From Amblyornis subalaris (taxonomy: Eukaryota > Chordata > Aves > Passeriformes > Ptilonorhynchidae), in assembly GCA_018881555.1 (NCBI GenBank), contig JACAXG010000053.1, positions 1,203,895 to 1,267,894 on the forward strand: 64,000 bases of DNA. The letters are read 5' to 3'. The notes below the pieces were generated by a model. The model had not been told where the DNA came from. It saw only the letters and a program-made list of their open reading frames with translations, and searched no databases. This document shows, one piece after another, positions 19,232-34,135 of this stretch (the stretch's first letter is position 1; each line of letters starts with the position of its first letter). The position numbers and the translations under genes were made by a program.

Positions 19232-19418
19232 NNNNNNNNNNNNNNNNNNNNNNNNNNNNNNNNNNNNNNNNNNNNNNNNNNNNNNNNNNNNNNNNNNNNN
19301 NNNNNNNNNNNNNNNNNNNNNNNNNNNNNNNNNNNNNNNNNNNNNNNNNNNNNNNNNNNNNNNNNNNNNNNNNNNNNNNNNNNNNNNNNNNNNNNNNNNN
19401 NNNNNNNNNNNNNNNNNN
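19232..19418. other. Assembly gap (187 n)
   Basis: Continuous run of undetermined bases. It follows the GGAGA repeat on the left, while the right flank ('tatttgacc') is ordinary sequence, so the repeat probably continues some way into the gap. Confidence 1.
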
Positions 19419-22400
19419 TATTTGACCTTTACCAAATTTTGAGTAACACATCTTTGAAGAAATATACGGGACTTTCTGCCCTGGAAGGAAAATACACTTT
19501 TAACATGAAAAGGATAATTTAAAAATCCTGCTATATTTTTAGAAAGCTCTTCTGTGAGATAAGAGGCAGATTTTTAATGCCTATAGTAATGCACCAACTC
19601 TTTTTCCTAAGTAAGATGACAGTTTTGCTGGGGGCAGGGGAAGAGTAGCTGTGAATTCAAACCAAGGCAGTAGAATATCTGTGAATAGAGAATTGTTTAA
19701 GACAAACATATATTTCTTTTTACTGGCAATGGGAGCTTGGGAAGACTGCAACAACACACCCTTAAAGATTTTGGGGAGTGGGAGAAAATGAATATGCAAA
19801 TATGGAAGGAGTAAGAGACTTCCACCCGTAGAGATGGGAAAAATACCTGTAGAGAAGACAGTGATTTTTTTTTTTCTACAGGACACCCAATGTAAATGCA
19901 TTTATGACTTTTCCTACTGTGGGAATCTGTACCATTTTTCACAAGATACTATTGACACTAAAGACTGGTGAGCTAGTCAGGAGTTCTGAATAAATTTACG
20001 TGAATAAATTTAAGTGAATACAGTTGTATCTGTCATCATGAATGGCTGCTATAATCATGGCTTTTAAAACCCACTGTTGGCTTCAACAGTACGTGNTACA
20101 ATGGAGCTCTTCAGAACTACAATAATTGTTGACATTTCATTAAAGAAAACAATATAAGTGGAATGAATATGCTTAGATTCCTTTGTACAACTGATTTATA
20201 AAAAGAAATAGCAGAGGGAGAGAAAAACAAGACAAACCACTGTGAAAAGTAATTAAAGATATGAACACTTGGGAAGGGTGAAATACTGCTACTGCTGTAG
20301 TAGAGAGTATCTGGCACTCTTTAAACTATTAAACGGATTTTTTAAAAAATTTAATATTGCTATATCATTAGGATTATCAGAGCTATTGCANTGAATTTTG
20401 TTTCTGATTTCTGTTAAAATATAAGGTTATGTAAGGCTTTTAATTTATCGTTTAGATACCAGCAGGCTCTGTAACAACTTTTATGCAAGATTTGTTCAGT
20501 TTAAGCTATGAGTAGTTANATTCTGGGAGAAGTTCAAAGATGATGGACATTTAGTTAATTTTTTTACGTTATATATTTCTGTATCTACTAGCTGGTGACA
20601 TATGTACCCTACCCGAATCTCACTGAAATGATGCTTTCATGTAAGTTTGCTGCCCAAGTTTGTANAGAATGATACAGTGAAAACATCAGCCAAAAGCAGA
20701 GCTAGACATCATTTGCTTCTTTAAAAAATCATGGTTTCCCTCTTCCCCCCAAAGGGTAGTTTTCAAAATCGTTTTAGAATTTATGTGAAATCCATTGAAG
20801 AGTTTTGCCTTTACCTGTCAGCTTTGCCTTTACCTGTCATCATGAAATACTTCAACTGCAGCGTGCAGCCTTTTCCTGTTGGAAAAACCTTTATAACTGT
20901 TGTCCTCATTCTAAGGAACATAGAAAGTGAGAGGCTGCAAATTGCCTTTGAGGCTATTACTGTGTAATCTGCTGCATTATGTTCCTTTATTTGCTTAGTT
21001 GCTTTTATTCTAGAAATGGCATTATAGCAAAGCAAACAACACTGTCAAATATATAAACCTATTTTTCTCCCTCTCTAAGGTTATCTTGGTTACCCATACA
21101 GACATTTGAGACATATCTCTGCATCTTATGTACAAATGTTAAAAAATATTGAAATATAAATGCATGAAGAATATTATAATATGTTTTTTAAAGACTAAAT
21201 TAATGTTTAATATGGCTTTATTATACAAATAATCTGTCACAGCCAGCAAGCCCTCCTCCCCCTGCCTTCACTCAAAAAAAGTGCAACAGCTAAGCTAGGA
21301 AAAGTTAGAAATGCTTTTAATTTTTTTTTGCCAAAATTAAGGTGGGATTTTTACATCTACACACCAAATTGTTTTTAAATACCCTTAATTGTCTTTTGGA
21401 ACTTGGTCCACATGTCTGGTACTTCATCAAGCATCGTTAAACGAATTAGAGTGCAAACTGCAAATATTGAAATGGTGAGTCTGAAGCAGACTGACAACTA
21501 GACAAGCATTTATAATTCTTCTAATCTTTTTTTCATATGTCATCTGTAAGAAAGTTAATGCTTAAATTATAAATCAGGCTTTTAAAAATTACTTGCTATT
21601 CCCTTGTTTTCTTTTTAGGAGATTTATTTCTGCCTAATACACCAGGAAAAATTAACTAAAATTATTTAGAACCTTTTTTTTTTCANAGTCATGAGTCAAG
21701 ACTTAATGGTCAATGAAATATGCATGCAGAAGTAAATGAAAAAATAGAATTGAGAACTTAAACTATGTGGCAGTAAAGAAATTTGGGAGGAGGANATGTT
21801 AGAGAAGGCAGATACTGCAGCAAATGAGGCTCGAAAACTCTTAGTAATTCTAGTGGAAATTAACTATTAGGATGTGCTGCCTGAAAGACCACAATGTTCA
21901 CAAAATCTTTATTCTGAGTGACACAGTTTTGTTACTTGCATAGTAGTTCCANCAAATGATGATTTTTGTGACACTGCTGGAGTCAGTGAAGTGTCAGCCC
22001 TGTCTGGCAGTCATTCTTGAAAAACATGCTTACCAATAAAATAAATAAAGAACAGCTAATAAATTCCAAGCAGCCACAGCAATACTGCATTACAAGAGTA
22101 GAAATAGGCAGGAGCTTCCTGGACAGACAGTTCCAGGTTTGGAGATTTTAAAAAAAAAATACTTTAGTTTCACTACTGATGAATTCAAAGACTCAGAACG
22201 CAAAGTGTCTCTTAATATCTCCGTCATCTGTACTAGACTCATGAGAAGAGAGACAAAAAGACACTAAATTCCTGTTTATAAATTAACAGGCATATCTCAT
22301 TGTGATTCCTGTCTGACAATGTCTGCATCACAGAAAAGGCCATTACAGCAATAATTGGCACCCTCTTTTGTAATCTCAGAGAAGATGAGACCTGAATAGT

Positions 22401-22935
22401 TTTGGAGACTGCACTACCAGCCTCATTATTAGGCAGAGCCCCAAAAGTCCATTAGAGAGGCTGAGCACAAGAGGGATGAAGAATCCTCTATCCTCTATCT
22501 TTGTAGATAAATAAAAGAATTTGGTTCATGATGTCATGATTGTTTGCTAGTCAGGGTAAATAACTTCATTCGAAATTAACTGGNCTCTGTCTTGCTTCTA
22601 GACTTCTTTCAATAGTTAGCCTGTGGCTGATATAGAAATGGAAAAAATAACTCTTGAATGGCAAATCAAGATGTTTACTGAAGTGTTGCCTAGATTCAAA
22701 TTGTTTGGTTTTTTTCACCCAGAAAAGAAGAAAGTTGGATTACCTGGGTTAGAATTTAATTTAAATATATTGATCCCTACTTAAGGAGATACCCAAACTA
22801 CTCCTAGATGGTGGTCTGCCTGNGGATCAGTCAGAGTTAGGCTAAACTTCAAAGATTTATGTTGAAGGTCTGTGATGTATTCTGCTCAGCCTNTGCAGTG
22901 TGTCAGCTTTAATATTTTTTTCACATTGTTTTTAA
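19419..22935 (+). other. Intronic sequence without recognised genes
   Basis: AT-rich with short open frames only. The one visible structure is a small tandem duplication at 20802-20839, listed separately. Confidence 0.7.
20802..20839 (+). repeat. Two-copy 19-bp tandem duplication
   Basis: The segment 'ttgcctttacctgtca' occurs twice, 19 bases apart, with one difference in the preceding bases. It looks like a recent local duplication by replication slippage. Confidence 0.85.
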
Positions 22936-23003
22936 CAGTTGGACTTGATGAACTTAAAGGTCTTTTCAAACCTAAACGATTCTGTGATACTATGATTCTA
23001 TGA
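22936..23003 (+). mobile_element. CR1 LINE, 3' end fragment
   Basis: Matches the CR1 3' terminus: 'cagttggacttgatgaact', then 'taaaggtcttttcaaacct', then 'gattctgtgatactatgatt' and 'ctatga'. Severely 5'-truncated, same orientation as the host gene. Mutations in the tail indicate an old insertion. Confidence 0.85.
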
Positions 23004-26000
23004 AAATNGCTGTGGTATTCTGTTATGTCACCACAAGATCCCTTCAACCTAGCTACATTTTGCAGCCACATAGTCCAGCAGCTGGCAGTGAGTATTAGCG
23101 TGTGCACTAACTCTTGACAGTGGCCTGAAAAGAAGATGAGTCTCTGCTATTTGCATTTGAAACTCATCATTTCTCTATCAGGATCCCAGAGTTCACTTGG
23201 TATTCTCTGAAGGTGTAACTTCAAAAAATATTTTGCAGGTTTAAAATAAAGTTGGAGACAGTTACCATGAGACCAGTGTGGGTATATGTATTTTTAATGG
23301 CATTAGACTCATTAAATTGTAAGTCTTTTTGCTTAAATTTTAGGTAATTGTTTTCAAATAACAATTCATAGCGTAAAAATCAGTATTTGCACTCAAAAAG
23401 GCGGTATTAGTTCTAAACAAACAAACAGAACCCCACAAGCTAACAGGAGAACTGATACCAATAGCCTGTTCTGACTAATCCCAAAACGTGAAAGGAAAGC
23501 AGAACACTTGCTCTCTGCTGTCAGTGTTCTGCCCAAATTTTAAGGCATTGCCTTTAAGTTCATGGCTGCATTGCACTTCTAAAGCTCCTATCTCATCAAC
23601 ACTGCTGAAAAATTAAACACTGAACTTTGCTCTGAGAGCCAAGACAGACATTGGAATTTTCCATAAAGGTCAGCTGAAATTTTCCCATGTTCCTACCAGT
23701 CTCTCTCCCTGCTGGATCTCAGGCTGCCCACAGCCCTNCTCCCCAGAGGTGAGCTGTGCAGAATCCTTTCCAGCAACACCCACTTGGTAATTGTTTTTCT
23801 GTCTACAGTTGCCCGTGCTTCTAAACTTCTAAACTAGGAAACATGTCAAACTGGCAGTGAAAAGTGCACAATACACAGTTGCCTGTGACTGTCAAACCTC
23901 CTGGAGTGCTGTTGGCAGGTACGAGCCACTCATTTCTAGCTAGTCTAGATTCTTCTAGTAAGTTGCAGGCTGTTGTGAAGACAGGTTGGATGTGGCAGTG
24001 CTGGGACTAATCCTTAGCTTTGTACTCAGTAAAATTCAGAAAATGTTCTTGAACACATTTTCCAGTAGCTTTGTAACAAATAGAGGCATGAAACCCTTTG
24101 TGTGTTTGTCTTTCCAGTCACAAATTCTTCTGAATCACATTCTGAAGGACAGAAAAGTCTTCAGATATTCACTTCAGATTCTGTAAGTCCAGCTTGGTTC
24201 ATAATTTTATTATGTGCCAAACAGCATTTGGACATCAAAGTAATGCAGCTTTCACCTTGAATGATTTATAGAAAGACTATATTTTAAAAAAAAGTTAAAT
24301 TAGCTATTTAAAAAATAAAGTGCTATGAATTAATACTGCTCTGGGTTTCATAATTGCAGACATAGAAAAGGAAAACAGTGAAATATGTAGAGCTACAGGA
24401 TTGATAGTTGCAACTTTATTTACCCAGTAGGTATTATCTGGATAACAGTGCAGGTTACAGTTCCTTCCTGGATCATCCTCATTTATGGAAAACTTTCATT
24501 AGCCCTTGCTAACCCTCAGAACATTTTAAGAATGGTTCCCCTCACATGGCAGTGAAAAGGTGGATCAAATGGGACTGTCAATCTGCTTCNCCTGGAGGTC
24601 AAGGCTTAGTGATAAAAGATACTTCTCTCAGCCATTAGTGCTGCTTTGTGACAAGCAAAGATTACCCATGGGCCAGGACTAAGCTGCTTTAAACTCTGAC
24701 TTTTCTTCAGGTAAACCTTTCCTCTGTGACTCTTGCTCATCAAGGAACTAGATACCTTATGAAGTGAAAAAGAGGCCGAAGATTCATAGATCCATGTATG
24801 TATACATAGGTACACACACATGGATACAAGGAAGCAAGAATAACAAGAGGTTGTTCAGACCTGAAACATAATTGCTATGAACCCAATTTTTCCACTAATT
24901 TTCACCCAAACAGAAAAGACTACATCTTTTCTGGTCGTCTCTGGTGCTAGTCATGGTACATTGGGCTCTTAGTAATCATTTTTAATTGTCAACAATTCTC
25001 ATATTTAACATATTAACTACAAATATCCAGTTGGTTCCAGTGATTTCCTTCACCACAGCACTGCTGGCTTGTTTAAAATGACCTACCAGCAAAATAAGAG
25101 TTATGAAAATTAATTTTTTTTCACTGTGTTCTCTTATGATTTCACTTAGATAAATTTGCATGAATCAGATTGGAACTGAGCTCACTTGAGGGACCAGAAC
25201 ATCATCAAACTGGAGTAGCGCTACCCATTGCATTGAAAAAGGGAGTGATCTTTTTAAAATTGATTCTCAATAACTAACTAAATAAATAAGCTTTTTAAAA
25301 CATGGAAGGAGCCGATTAATATAAAAAATAATAATCATCTTGGATAGAGTATGTGCAGCAAAATAGCCTTAGAAAACAACTTATCTTTTAAACATTTGCG
25401 AGTTTCCAGCTCTTTGCCAAAAAAAATTTCAAACAAAGTGAAAACATAGAATGGCAGTGGAAAAAAAAGGACATAAAATGGGGTAAATACATTTTTTTCA
25501 ACACTTATGTTCCTTAAAGGACAAATATTCTGATATCTGGTCCCTATGTAAACATTGTAATAAATGTCATTAACTGTGGAAATATGAAGCNGAAACAACT
25601 GCTTGGAGGTAGGAGGGATATTTCCTTTGCATTTGGTGTTTAAAACAAGTCTCAGACTGGCAAAAACTCTTCTAATATGATAGGCTGCAGCTGATATAGA
25701 GACTTAAACTATTGCTGAAATTATTCCTAAAAATAAGAATTTTCACCTAAATTCCAAGAAAGTTTGTTGGGTTTTTTGTTTGGGGATTTTTTGTTTGGTT
25801 GATTTTTGTTTTGTTTTGTTTTTTTTAATTCACTTTGAATTTGAACTGATGTGATACTTCTATTGGAAAACTATACAGTATGTTTTCCAAGCAGTCTCTT
25901 TTCTGGTATAGATGTTAAAGTAACAAGGACAGAGGCCAATAGAGGGAGAAAAAGGGGCATGAATTTGTGTATAATCTTAGCTGTATTCTCAAAAAGGAAA

Positions 26001-29000
26001 TTTATACTGACAAATATAGGAAGGCATTAAAGGTCCCTCTGACAGAAGCTTCCTGAGTGTTACTATTTCACAGGACCTGAGAAATGATGGTTCTTTCTTC
26101 ATAGTGAGAGATGGAGGTCAGTAGAGTGTTTCCTCTCCGAAAAGAATTGAAAGACACTGCCTCTTGGATGAATGTACATTAGTGTTAGTGTCATATTTTA
26201 TGGAGAAAAAGTCAATTTTGGGCAGTAGGGCTGTGGTTTGGCAAGTCAAACCTCACCAAGATGACTAACTGTCTCCTTATAAACACTGAAATTAGTGCCA
26301 GGTATGTGTCAGAATTATGTTTCAAAGCACAATGATCTCTAGCCCTAATTGTGATTTTAGATCAGGTTTAGCTGTAGGAAGGGAGAAAAAATTCTCATAA
26401 ATTGCTTGTTTGTATTGATATCCATGCTACTATTGCCAGCTTCCTTCATGAGGCATTTCTGTCCATCAGAAACTCCATTCTCTGATAAACTTCCCTTAGA
26501 AAAATTTATTATTCATACAAAAGAGTCTTTAAAGGTTTGTATTGATGTGAGACTGTTTTATTTTTTGGTTGGCACTGGAAATGACTTATGTTTGCATCTA
26601 TCAGTTACTTACAGCATAGCTTGATCCTCTCTGGGGAAATACATCTAGGATCCAACTGACTGGAAGTCCCTGTTATCACAAAGTCTGCTGCCAGTAGCTG
26701 ACATCACTTTGGGCTGTTACTGACTTTTAGTTTTTGAATAACTTTTAATGATGTTTCTATTTATTATGTGTATTATATANTCATCCTTTTTACATTCCTC
26801 ATTTTTCATGTTCTTCTCCGCTCTAGTCTCTTTGTTAAATCAGAACCAAANGGTACATTTAGATTTATTGGAATGACAATATGGATATGTGTTCTGCTTT
26901 TGAAATGGTAGGAGTGAATAAAGCAGTGAAAGAAGAAATACAATGAAATTAGCCTGACTTTTGCTTTTCAATAAGGAATTTATAGGATAAAAATGGATAT
27001 ATTTTAATACTGAACATCTTTATTAAATTAGTGGTTTTCAGACAATTAGGTATGACATGACTTACAGACCCAATATATCCTTCTATAACCCTAGAATTCT
27101 ATAACTACTAGAATTATTGCTAAGATACTAATTCATAGTAATGCCAAAAACTTCTTGAAGATTTTGTTTTATTTTATAAAGTTTTCCTGGCATATTCATC
27201 ACTCTAACTTAATAGTGTTTCAAGGAATGTAATTTCTTTTTCAACTTTTTATGTGCACCTTTATCACTTTCTAATTAGACAGATATCCGGATTGCTACAG
27301 TTTTAGCATAGTTAAGAGTATTTGAGTAACTCTGAATACTTTTTATCAAAAAAAAANAAATTACATTTTGTGTTGCAGTAGCAACTAAGTAAGGAGTCTT
27401 TTCATATTAAAACTGATGCTGCTCTTAGAGCCATAAATAAATAGTATATACAAGTAGTATTGGATTAAATGTATGTAAAACAAGATGAATAATCAGCGTT
27501 CCTTCATGTTCTCTCTCTCTCCCTGAATACCCAAATATTTTCTAAAAGCAGAATTGCAACACTAATTTCCCAATAGATAGCAAACTTAGTGAACAAAACA
27601 TAGATTTGTAGCCTAAGACATGAATTTTTCATTGAAGTAATAAGAGAGTAGTTACTGTGTGTATTTATGTTTTCTCTTAGACAAATGAAGTAGATACTGA
27701 ATTCTGCATCGAAGGCAAATGCTGAGAAATTTAANTAGGACACATAGTCATACAGAATGCGTTTATTATTGGTAGTATATATCATTTAATATTTAAAAGC
27801 CCTTTTATCGTGTACTGTAGCTCATGGAAATAAGCTTTCTTCTTACTTTTAGTCTTGGGAAATGGTTTTCAATTGGAGAGTTCTGGGATTTAATTACAGA
27901 ATTTTTCAAAAGCTTTTCTTAAAGGTACTAATTCTGCCCAAATGAATCCATATCTCCACATTTGGCCTATAGTAGTTGCATAAGGAGAAATGAAAGAATT
28001 GAATGTCATGACCATGACATTTCCTGCGAATACCTTCCAGTCTTCTCTTACTTGGAGTTCAGGGAATTTTTCCACTGCTGACTGTACCTAATAGTCTTTT
28101 TCCAGTCTCTATTTAACTTTCTTTTCACAGTTCTATGTACNTTTTAAGCCTCCATAAGATATTGCAGGAAGGAATTCCACTATTTTAATCAAGCATTTTC
28201 AGAAAAATGGTATTTTTGCTTGGTTTGAAACTTTGTTCTGTTACTCGTTAGTGACTGATTCTGTTCTAAGTTGCATTGCTGAAAACCAAGAGCAAAGCTC
28301 CNTTTACAGTTGTAACAGAAAGGCTTCAAAGAAGTGCAGTTGTTCTGCTATAAAATATTCTGGTTCTCAAATCCAAAAGTATATGATTTCAAATCCTCCA
28401 ACAAAATGGGAACACAAAGGATGCTCAAACCAGTGAAAATACTTGATAATTCTCAGAGTTTCAAAGCTCTCAAAAATTCTGCACCCTAGGATTTCAAAGT
28501 TGCTCAAGAAAGAGGCAAAGGTAGACTTTATTTGGCTGCTTTGGATTTCTTCAGTCTGTCATTGTTTATTCCCAGCTTTGTTTAGAGTGTTCATTTCTTT
28601 TACAGCCCTGAAAGTTAAAGCATACAGATAAAATAATGATCAATTTAAAATATCAGTTGTATAAAGCAGTCACCTAGATATACCCCTGAAGTCTGAAGTT
28701 ATTTTGTAGAACTTCAGAAGAAATAAACTTCACAAAAGTACAGACAAACACAGGTAATGTGCATGGTGGTGGTCAGTACATAGATTTGTCTCACCTGTTT
28801 ATAGCCATTGGAGCAGAAAAACACCGGTGATTTAGTCTGAGCTGGTCATCTGGGGTCTGGCCGTAATCAGTGATGGGCTGATTCGCACATAGAAGTGTCT
28901 GTTTCACTCTTCCTTCTGTTAGGACAGACTTTTTTCACTTCACATGGTGGTGGTTAGTGAGATTATATCCATTCAGGGTCAGCAGAAACCTCCAGTCGTT

Positions 29001-32000
29001 TGGAACGGATGGCAGCTCTACTCTTATAAATGGGATAAAGAGCAGACTCATGGCTGACACACTCAGGTGCTCTCAGCATTCTGCTACTGTTTTTCATTCT
29101 GACATTCACCTTACTTGTACCTTCGTTTCCCTTTGAAAAAAGAACACAATTGTACTTTTCTTACTTCTCAGGCAATATATCTCTTTAGATTGTCTTTTAC
29201 TTTTTTACTATGTGTTGAGGTTTCTTGCAAGTTCTGCAACATAAATACTAAGTGACAGTGTTGCCTATCAGATATGCTGGATTTAAGACACATCATCTTT
29301 CTCAGAAATCATCACTTTTTCATCTAACCCTTTTTTCTTGTTCCTCCTAGTCCAGAAATGAGTAGGACAGCAAATGAAATACCAGGTTACTCACAGCAAA
29401 TTATTCAAATCGAAATAACCAAATATCCAAATCCACTAAATAAGCTTTCAATCACTCACAAGAAAAGATTTCACATTATTCATCATCAAATGAAGAAAAT
29501 TTTTTCTGAATTCAGCAAAAATGACCAATGTGTAGCTGTCATTAAGCAAGGCAAAAGAGGTCCAGCATGTGGTAAAACTAGAACAAGTTTTTCTATTTGA
29601 TCAGATTCTTCCACTCTACTCTTAGTCTCATCCTTGTGTTTATACCAGCCTAAAATAATTATAATAACACCCTGGAGAGATGTAGCCCGTGCACTTCTCA
29701 TGTAGTGGTGCCATGGCACACAGGAATTAAAGCCTGATCACATAATTACAAAAATCTTGTCATATAAAATGACTACTCAGAAAGAATATGTTAGGCCAGG
29801 ATTTGAAACTGATCAACAATTTCCTGTGTTACTGTTGTACAGCACAATTAGGATGAGGAGAATGTTNATAAGAAACACTCCCATCTGGTAATCTTAACCT
29901 CATTAAACACTCAGTGAATAGACTTGGGCTTGTGTCTGAAAATTAAATACTGATGTCTATAAAATATGCTGCTTGATGCAACTAATACTAGAAAATTTCT
30001 GTAATGAAAACCTTAAATCTGTTCCAAATAAAAGTAGGGGGATTAGTAATGATTTCAAGGACTAACAATCTGACATATTTTACTTTTTGACACTCCTAAT
30101 AAATTTCTCATATTAGTTTTGCTGCTTAATTAATATGGCTGGGACCAGAGAATTAATATTTTCTCACCAGTTTTCATTGATCATATTTTTGGACTGTAAC
30201 ACCATATCTCTCAGTGTTTTCTGGGTACAAAACTGTAAACAGTACCAAAACATGTAGGCTTGTCAGAAGCTCAGTTGGTTTAAAAATCAAGGGTGGTGTT
30301 AAGAATCTTGGACAAATTTGTCTCTCTCTTCACCAGTTCCCTTTGCTATGCTTAGTTGCATGGCATGGAATATTTGATCCATAAAGAAGGTGATGGAGAA
30401 GTGGTGTTGAAGATTTGCTGGGAGTAGAAAATGAAGCATCTGTGAAGGTTTCAAAGTATCTTCCTTGTGAACCCTGCCATTTACCTTTGTCACTCTTAAA
30501 GGTGTTGAGAGTGTATCACTATGTGCTGTCATTTATTCAAATGTAGTTAATCCTCTCTTATAATAGCTGGATAATATGTAAAAGCTTTGCTTTTGCAGTC
30601 GAATAAAATAATAGAATTTAGTAGATTAAAGATAGTTGACAAAGTGGATGAATTTTAGTCATTACTCCGTAATGGTCATCTGGTGAGAACAGTATGAGTA
30701 CAAAAAAATTAATTTTATCAATTTATCATTATCTTCTGTGGTTAACCACTGCACTCCTATTTCATATTTCCAACTGTTGTCTTCTGTAAATCTATATTCT
30801 GAAATACTAAACAGTTAGAATCTTTTAGTGGGTTCAATCAAATTTCAAAAACTGAGTTCAGATACTGGGATGAGTGTTTGAGAGTGTCATGCTTATAAGG
30901 AGAAGACTTTCTTACCGGTTTCTGGCAACAGTTTATCATTTGTTGAATTCTTATGAACTCTTATGTGTTGAAATCAGTTAAACAGTATACATATTTTCAT
31001 TTTACCCAATAAAGCATAAAACATTGTCAGGAAAAAAATGGGTTTGGGATGTCTTCTTTGGTGTCTCCATGTAGTTCTATTTCAGAAGAAAGTGGATATT
31101 ATCAGCTGGTCTCCCTGACACAAAATATTTAGCTTAGGTGCTCCCAACTTGTAATGCAATAAAACACCACCAGAGAATCCCATGTAACTCATCACTGGCT
31201 CCCCACACAAGATTCCTTCTGTGTTTCTATGCAGCATCTTTTTAAACTCACTGTGCCCATTAACATGCAGCAGCCTTCAGCTCCTTGCAATCCAACATAA
31301 GCAGTCCAGATTTCCAAACTCTCATCTCTGCTTGTATAGTTCCTGGTGTGAGATTAATAAGCTTTCTTAAGGATCTAGCTCCATATTAAAAGGCATAAAA
31401 AAGATCTCTTCACAGTGCTTTTTACTGTGTAGGTGGTTAGGAGGAGCATCTTCTGGCTGAACTGCAAAGTACTGAGCAAAGAGTAAGTTTTCAGAATGTA
31501 AGAGCCTATTGAGGGTTTGAATGATGCCAAGATGGTCCTCTTTCTCTGATAATTTTACAGAAGTGCAGAAGTAGTTTGGGGTTGAAAGTCATTCTCCAGT
31601 ATGAAATACAATAAAATGAGATTTGAGGGATACTATTATTCTGCTCAGTGTACAAGATATTTAATATTCTTTCGCTCCCATTTATTTAGTAATAAACACT
31701 CATTTATTACTCAAATGAAATTATATTATTTTAAGTAGAAGTCCAATTAATTCCAAAGTATTTCCATTATAATAGTCCTATTTTAAATATAGTTTAAATA
31801 TTTTTCCTAACAGTTGATTTATCATTGTGATTAAAGCTTATGTCTGTGTTAAGCTTTCAAGAAAGCTGAAATATCAGGTGACTGAAAGTAGGATCAAATT
31901 AGTAATGCCAAATGGAGCTGTATGTGAATTTTTAATATAGTAATGGTGAATCCAACATGTTAAGTGACAACAACATTATATGAAGACATTGTAATGCTTA

Positions 32001-33690
32001 AGAACATGAACTATATTGTCATTTTGAGATGGAATTTGTGACTCTTTTTGATGACACCATCTACAGAAAATGAGTTATTTTATATATAGAGTAATATATT
32101 TATTTCTGCTGTCACTGAGGCATGCAGTCTCCAGTAAGGGTCTGTAATTGGTAAGATGGCTTGAGAAATAATAGTAATAGGTCCCAGAGAGTCATAAAAC
32201 ACGGAGCTCTCTTGCTTATTTTTAAACTGTTGCCATGCCCTCCTGAAGCATTACATGAAGTCTTCGGTAGTCGTGCTTGAATTTGCCAAGTGAAATAATT
32301 TTTACTGCAGCAAAGGAATTTTCCAGAAATATTACAGAAATGTTTGGCAGCAAATTTCCTAATGATAGTTTTCAAATGCTTCATCTGTTTTTCCCTTGTG
32401 TGTTTATTCGTCCTTACTCTTCCTTTTTTCTTCATCTTTCTTGCTTAACTCCCACACACAGAAAGTCCAGTCTGCAGCACCTCTCTCTCAGGCTGATGAC
32501 TGTTCCAAATCCTTCAGTGCAACTTTCTTTCCATGTGCTTTGTCATACCAATGATAACACTCAGAAGGGCGTGACATGGACATTGTGGCTCCAGTTCTGC
32601 AACTCTGTCCCATAAATAGATTCCCACTGTGGGTCAAAGGGGTTCACATAGGCAGCACATACACTTTCACCTACTGTGTCTTCCAAAATAGTTTCTGCTT
32701 AATCCATCCTGAACTAGAAAGAAAAGCCTCATATAGTTAATTCAATGAACCACTTAATTTCTTAAATGCATTTACAATACTTCTTGATGGTTTTATGGTA
32801 ATTAATCCTGAGAATGTTTTTTGAATAAACATGATGGAAGAGATGTGACTATAATATTCTTCTTAGGTACTTTAGAATACATCAATACTACTACCTTATA
32901 AGAAGCATTTCCATCCCTCTACCTTTCTCATTTTCTTCAAATCTATTTCTTTTTTTTCTGGAAACTTTGAAACTTCTGAGATTAAATGCAAACAAACTTC
33001 AGATTTAGATGAGAAAATGATGTAGGTACTTTCATGGTTTTATGTATTAACTAGTAAAAACAAGCTCTAATAATACATTAATAAGCCCTCATATATGATA
33101 TCCATATTTTTTACAGGGACAAACCCATTCATCATTCATTACAAATATTCTTTTACCTCAGCAACAATTTGGAGAAAAACACATAATCCTGTCACAGTTC
33201 AATATGAGACTGAATACCCTTTAAACATTTTCTTTTATAAAGATTTTTTTTTCACTTGCAAAAAATGAATAAGATAGGTTTAAATAACTTATTACATATA
33301 TTGTAGCATATACGAAATCAGCAGTACCAAAAGTACCTCTTCCATTGAGGAACTGAAAGAAACTTNCTAGATTAATGGAGATTTACAGTAAAATGAGTAA
33401 TCATGGATCCCAAAAATAGAAATGAAATTAAAGAACTTAGTTACATACAAAATATATTCGTACCTTTATTTAGAAAACTCCTTAGTAAATATTGTGGTGT
33501 TTTTACTGACAATGATAAGGACTTTCAGGACCAGTATTTTAGGTGTGTTGTTGCTGGTTCTGGACCATAACATTAAGTTGTATCTACTTCTCAAATGGAA
33601 GTGACAGGGCAGACTTACTTATTTTCTTAGAAAATAAATCTCAGAAAATAAATTTAAAAAAAAAAAGAAAAGGGCTTAGCAGTTAAAATG
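23004..33690 (+). other. Intronic sequence without recognised genes
   Basis: More than 10 kb of AT-rich sequence. Open frames are below about 112 codons and show no domains. A T/G-rich tract is listed separately. A slightly more GC-balanced stretch at 28780-29050 has no recognisable identity. I see no transposon of a known family. Confidence 0.65.
25763..25828 (+). repeat. T/G-rich low-complexity tract
   Basis: Almost only T and G, made of variants of TTTGTTTG and TTTTG, ending in a run of eight T's. A similar tract lies around 9866-9931, and a shorter TTTTG run at about 45427-45449. Confidence 0.85.
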
Positions 33691-34135
33691 TGACATGGAC
33701 TTACTGGACCAAGCCCAGTGAAGGGCCAAAAAGTTTAAGCATCTGTAGCATGTGACACATGAGCAGAGGCTGAGAGAGCTGGGACTTCACAGCCTAGAGA
33801 AGAGAGGGCTCAGAGAGGATTTATACNTGTGCGTAAATACCTGATTGAGCAGTAAAGACAACAGAGACAGACTCTTCTCAGCGGAGCCTGGAGACAGAAG
33901 AGAGGCAATAGACACAAACTGTAACACAGGAAATTCCACTTGNAAAAAAAAAAAGTGTTCACTATGAGGGTGATGCCACGCAAGAACAGGTTTCTCAGAG
34001 ATGTTGTGGAGTCTCCATCCTTGGAGATATTCAAAACTCAACTGGGAAAGGNCTTGAGCAACCTGCTGTCAGGGACCCTGCTCTAATCAGGTCTCCAGAG
34101 GTGCCTGCTAGGCTCAGCCAATCTATGTATCTTTG
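33691..34135 (+). mobile_element. CR1 LINE, 3' fragment with remnant of the ORF2 C-terminus
   Basis: Starts at 'gacatggacttactgga', follows the CR1 ORF2 end ('ctgagagagctgggact', 'cctagagaagaga', 'aaatacctgat'), passes 'ttgtggagtctccatccttg' and 'gagatattcaaaactc', and ends in a degraded tail near 34135. An A-run follows the n at 33943, where other copies have a coding stretch. Stops and indels break all frames. Same orientation as the host gene. Confidence 0.88.

Noticed and set aside
19022..19522. Open frames of 130-137 codons across the GGAGA repeat and the gap
   Set aside because: They consist of undetermined bases and repeat translation.
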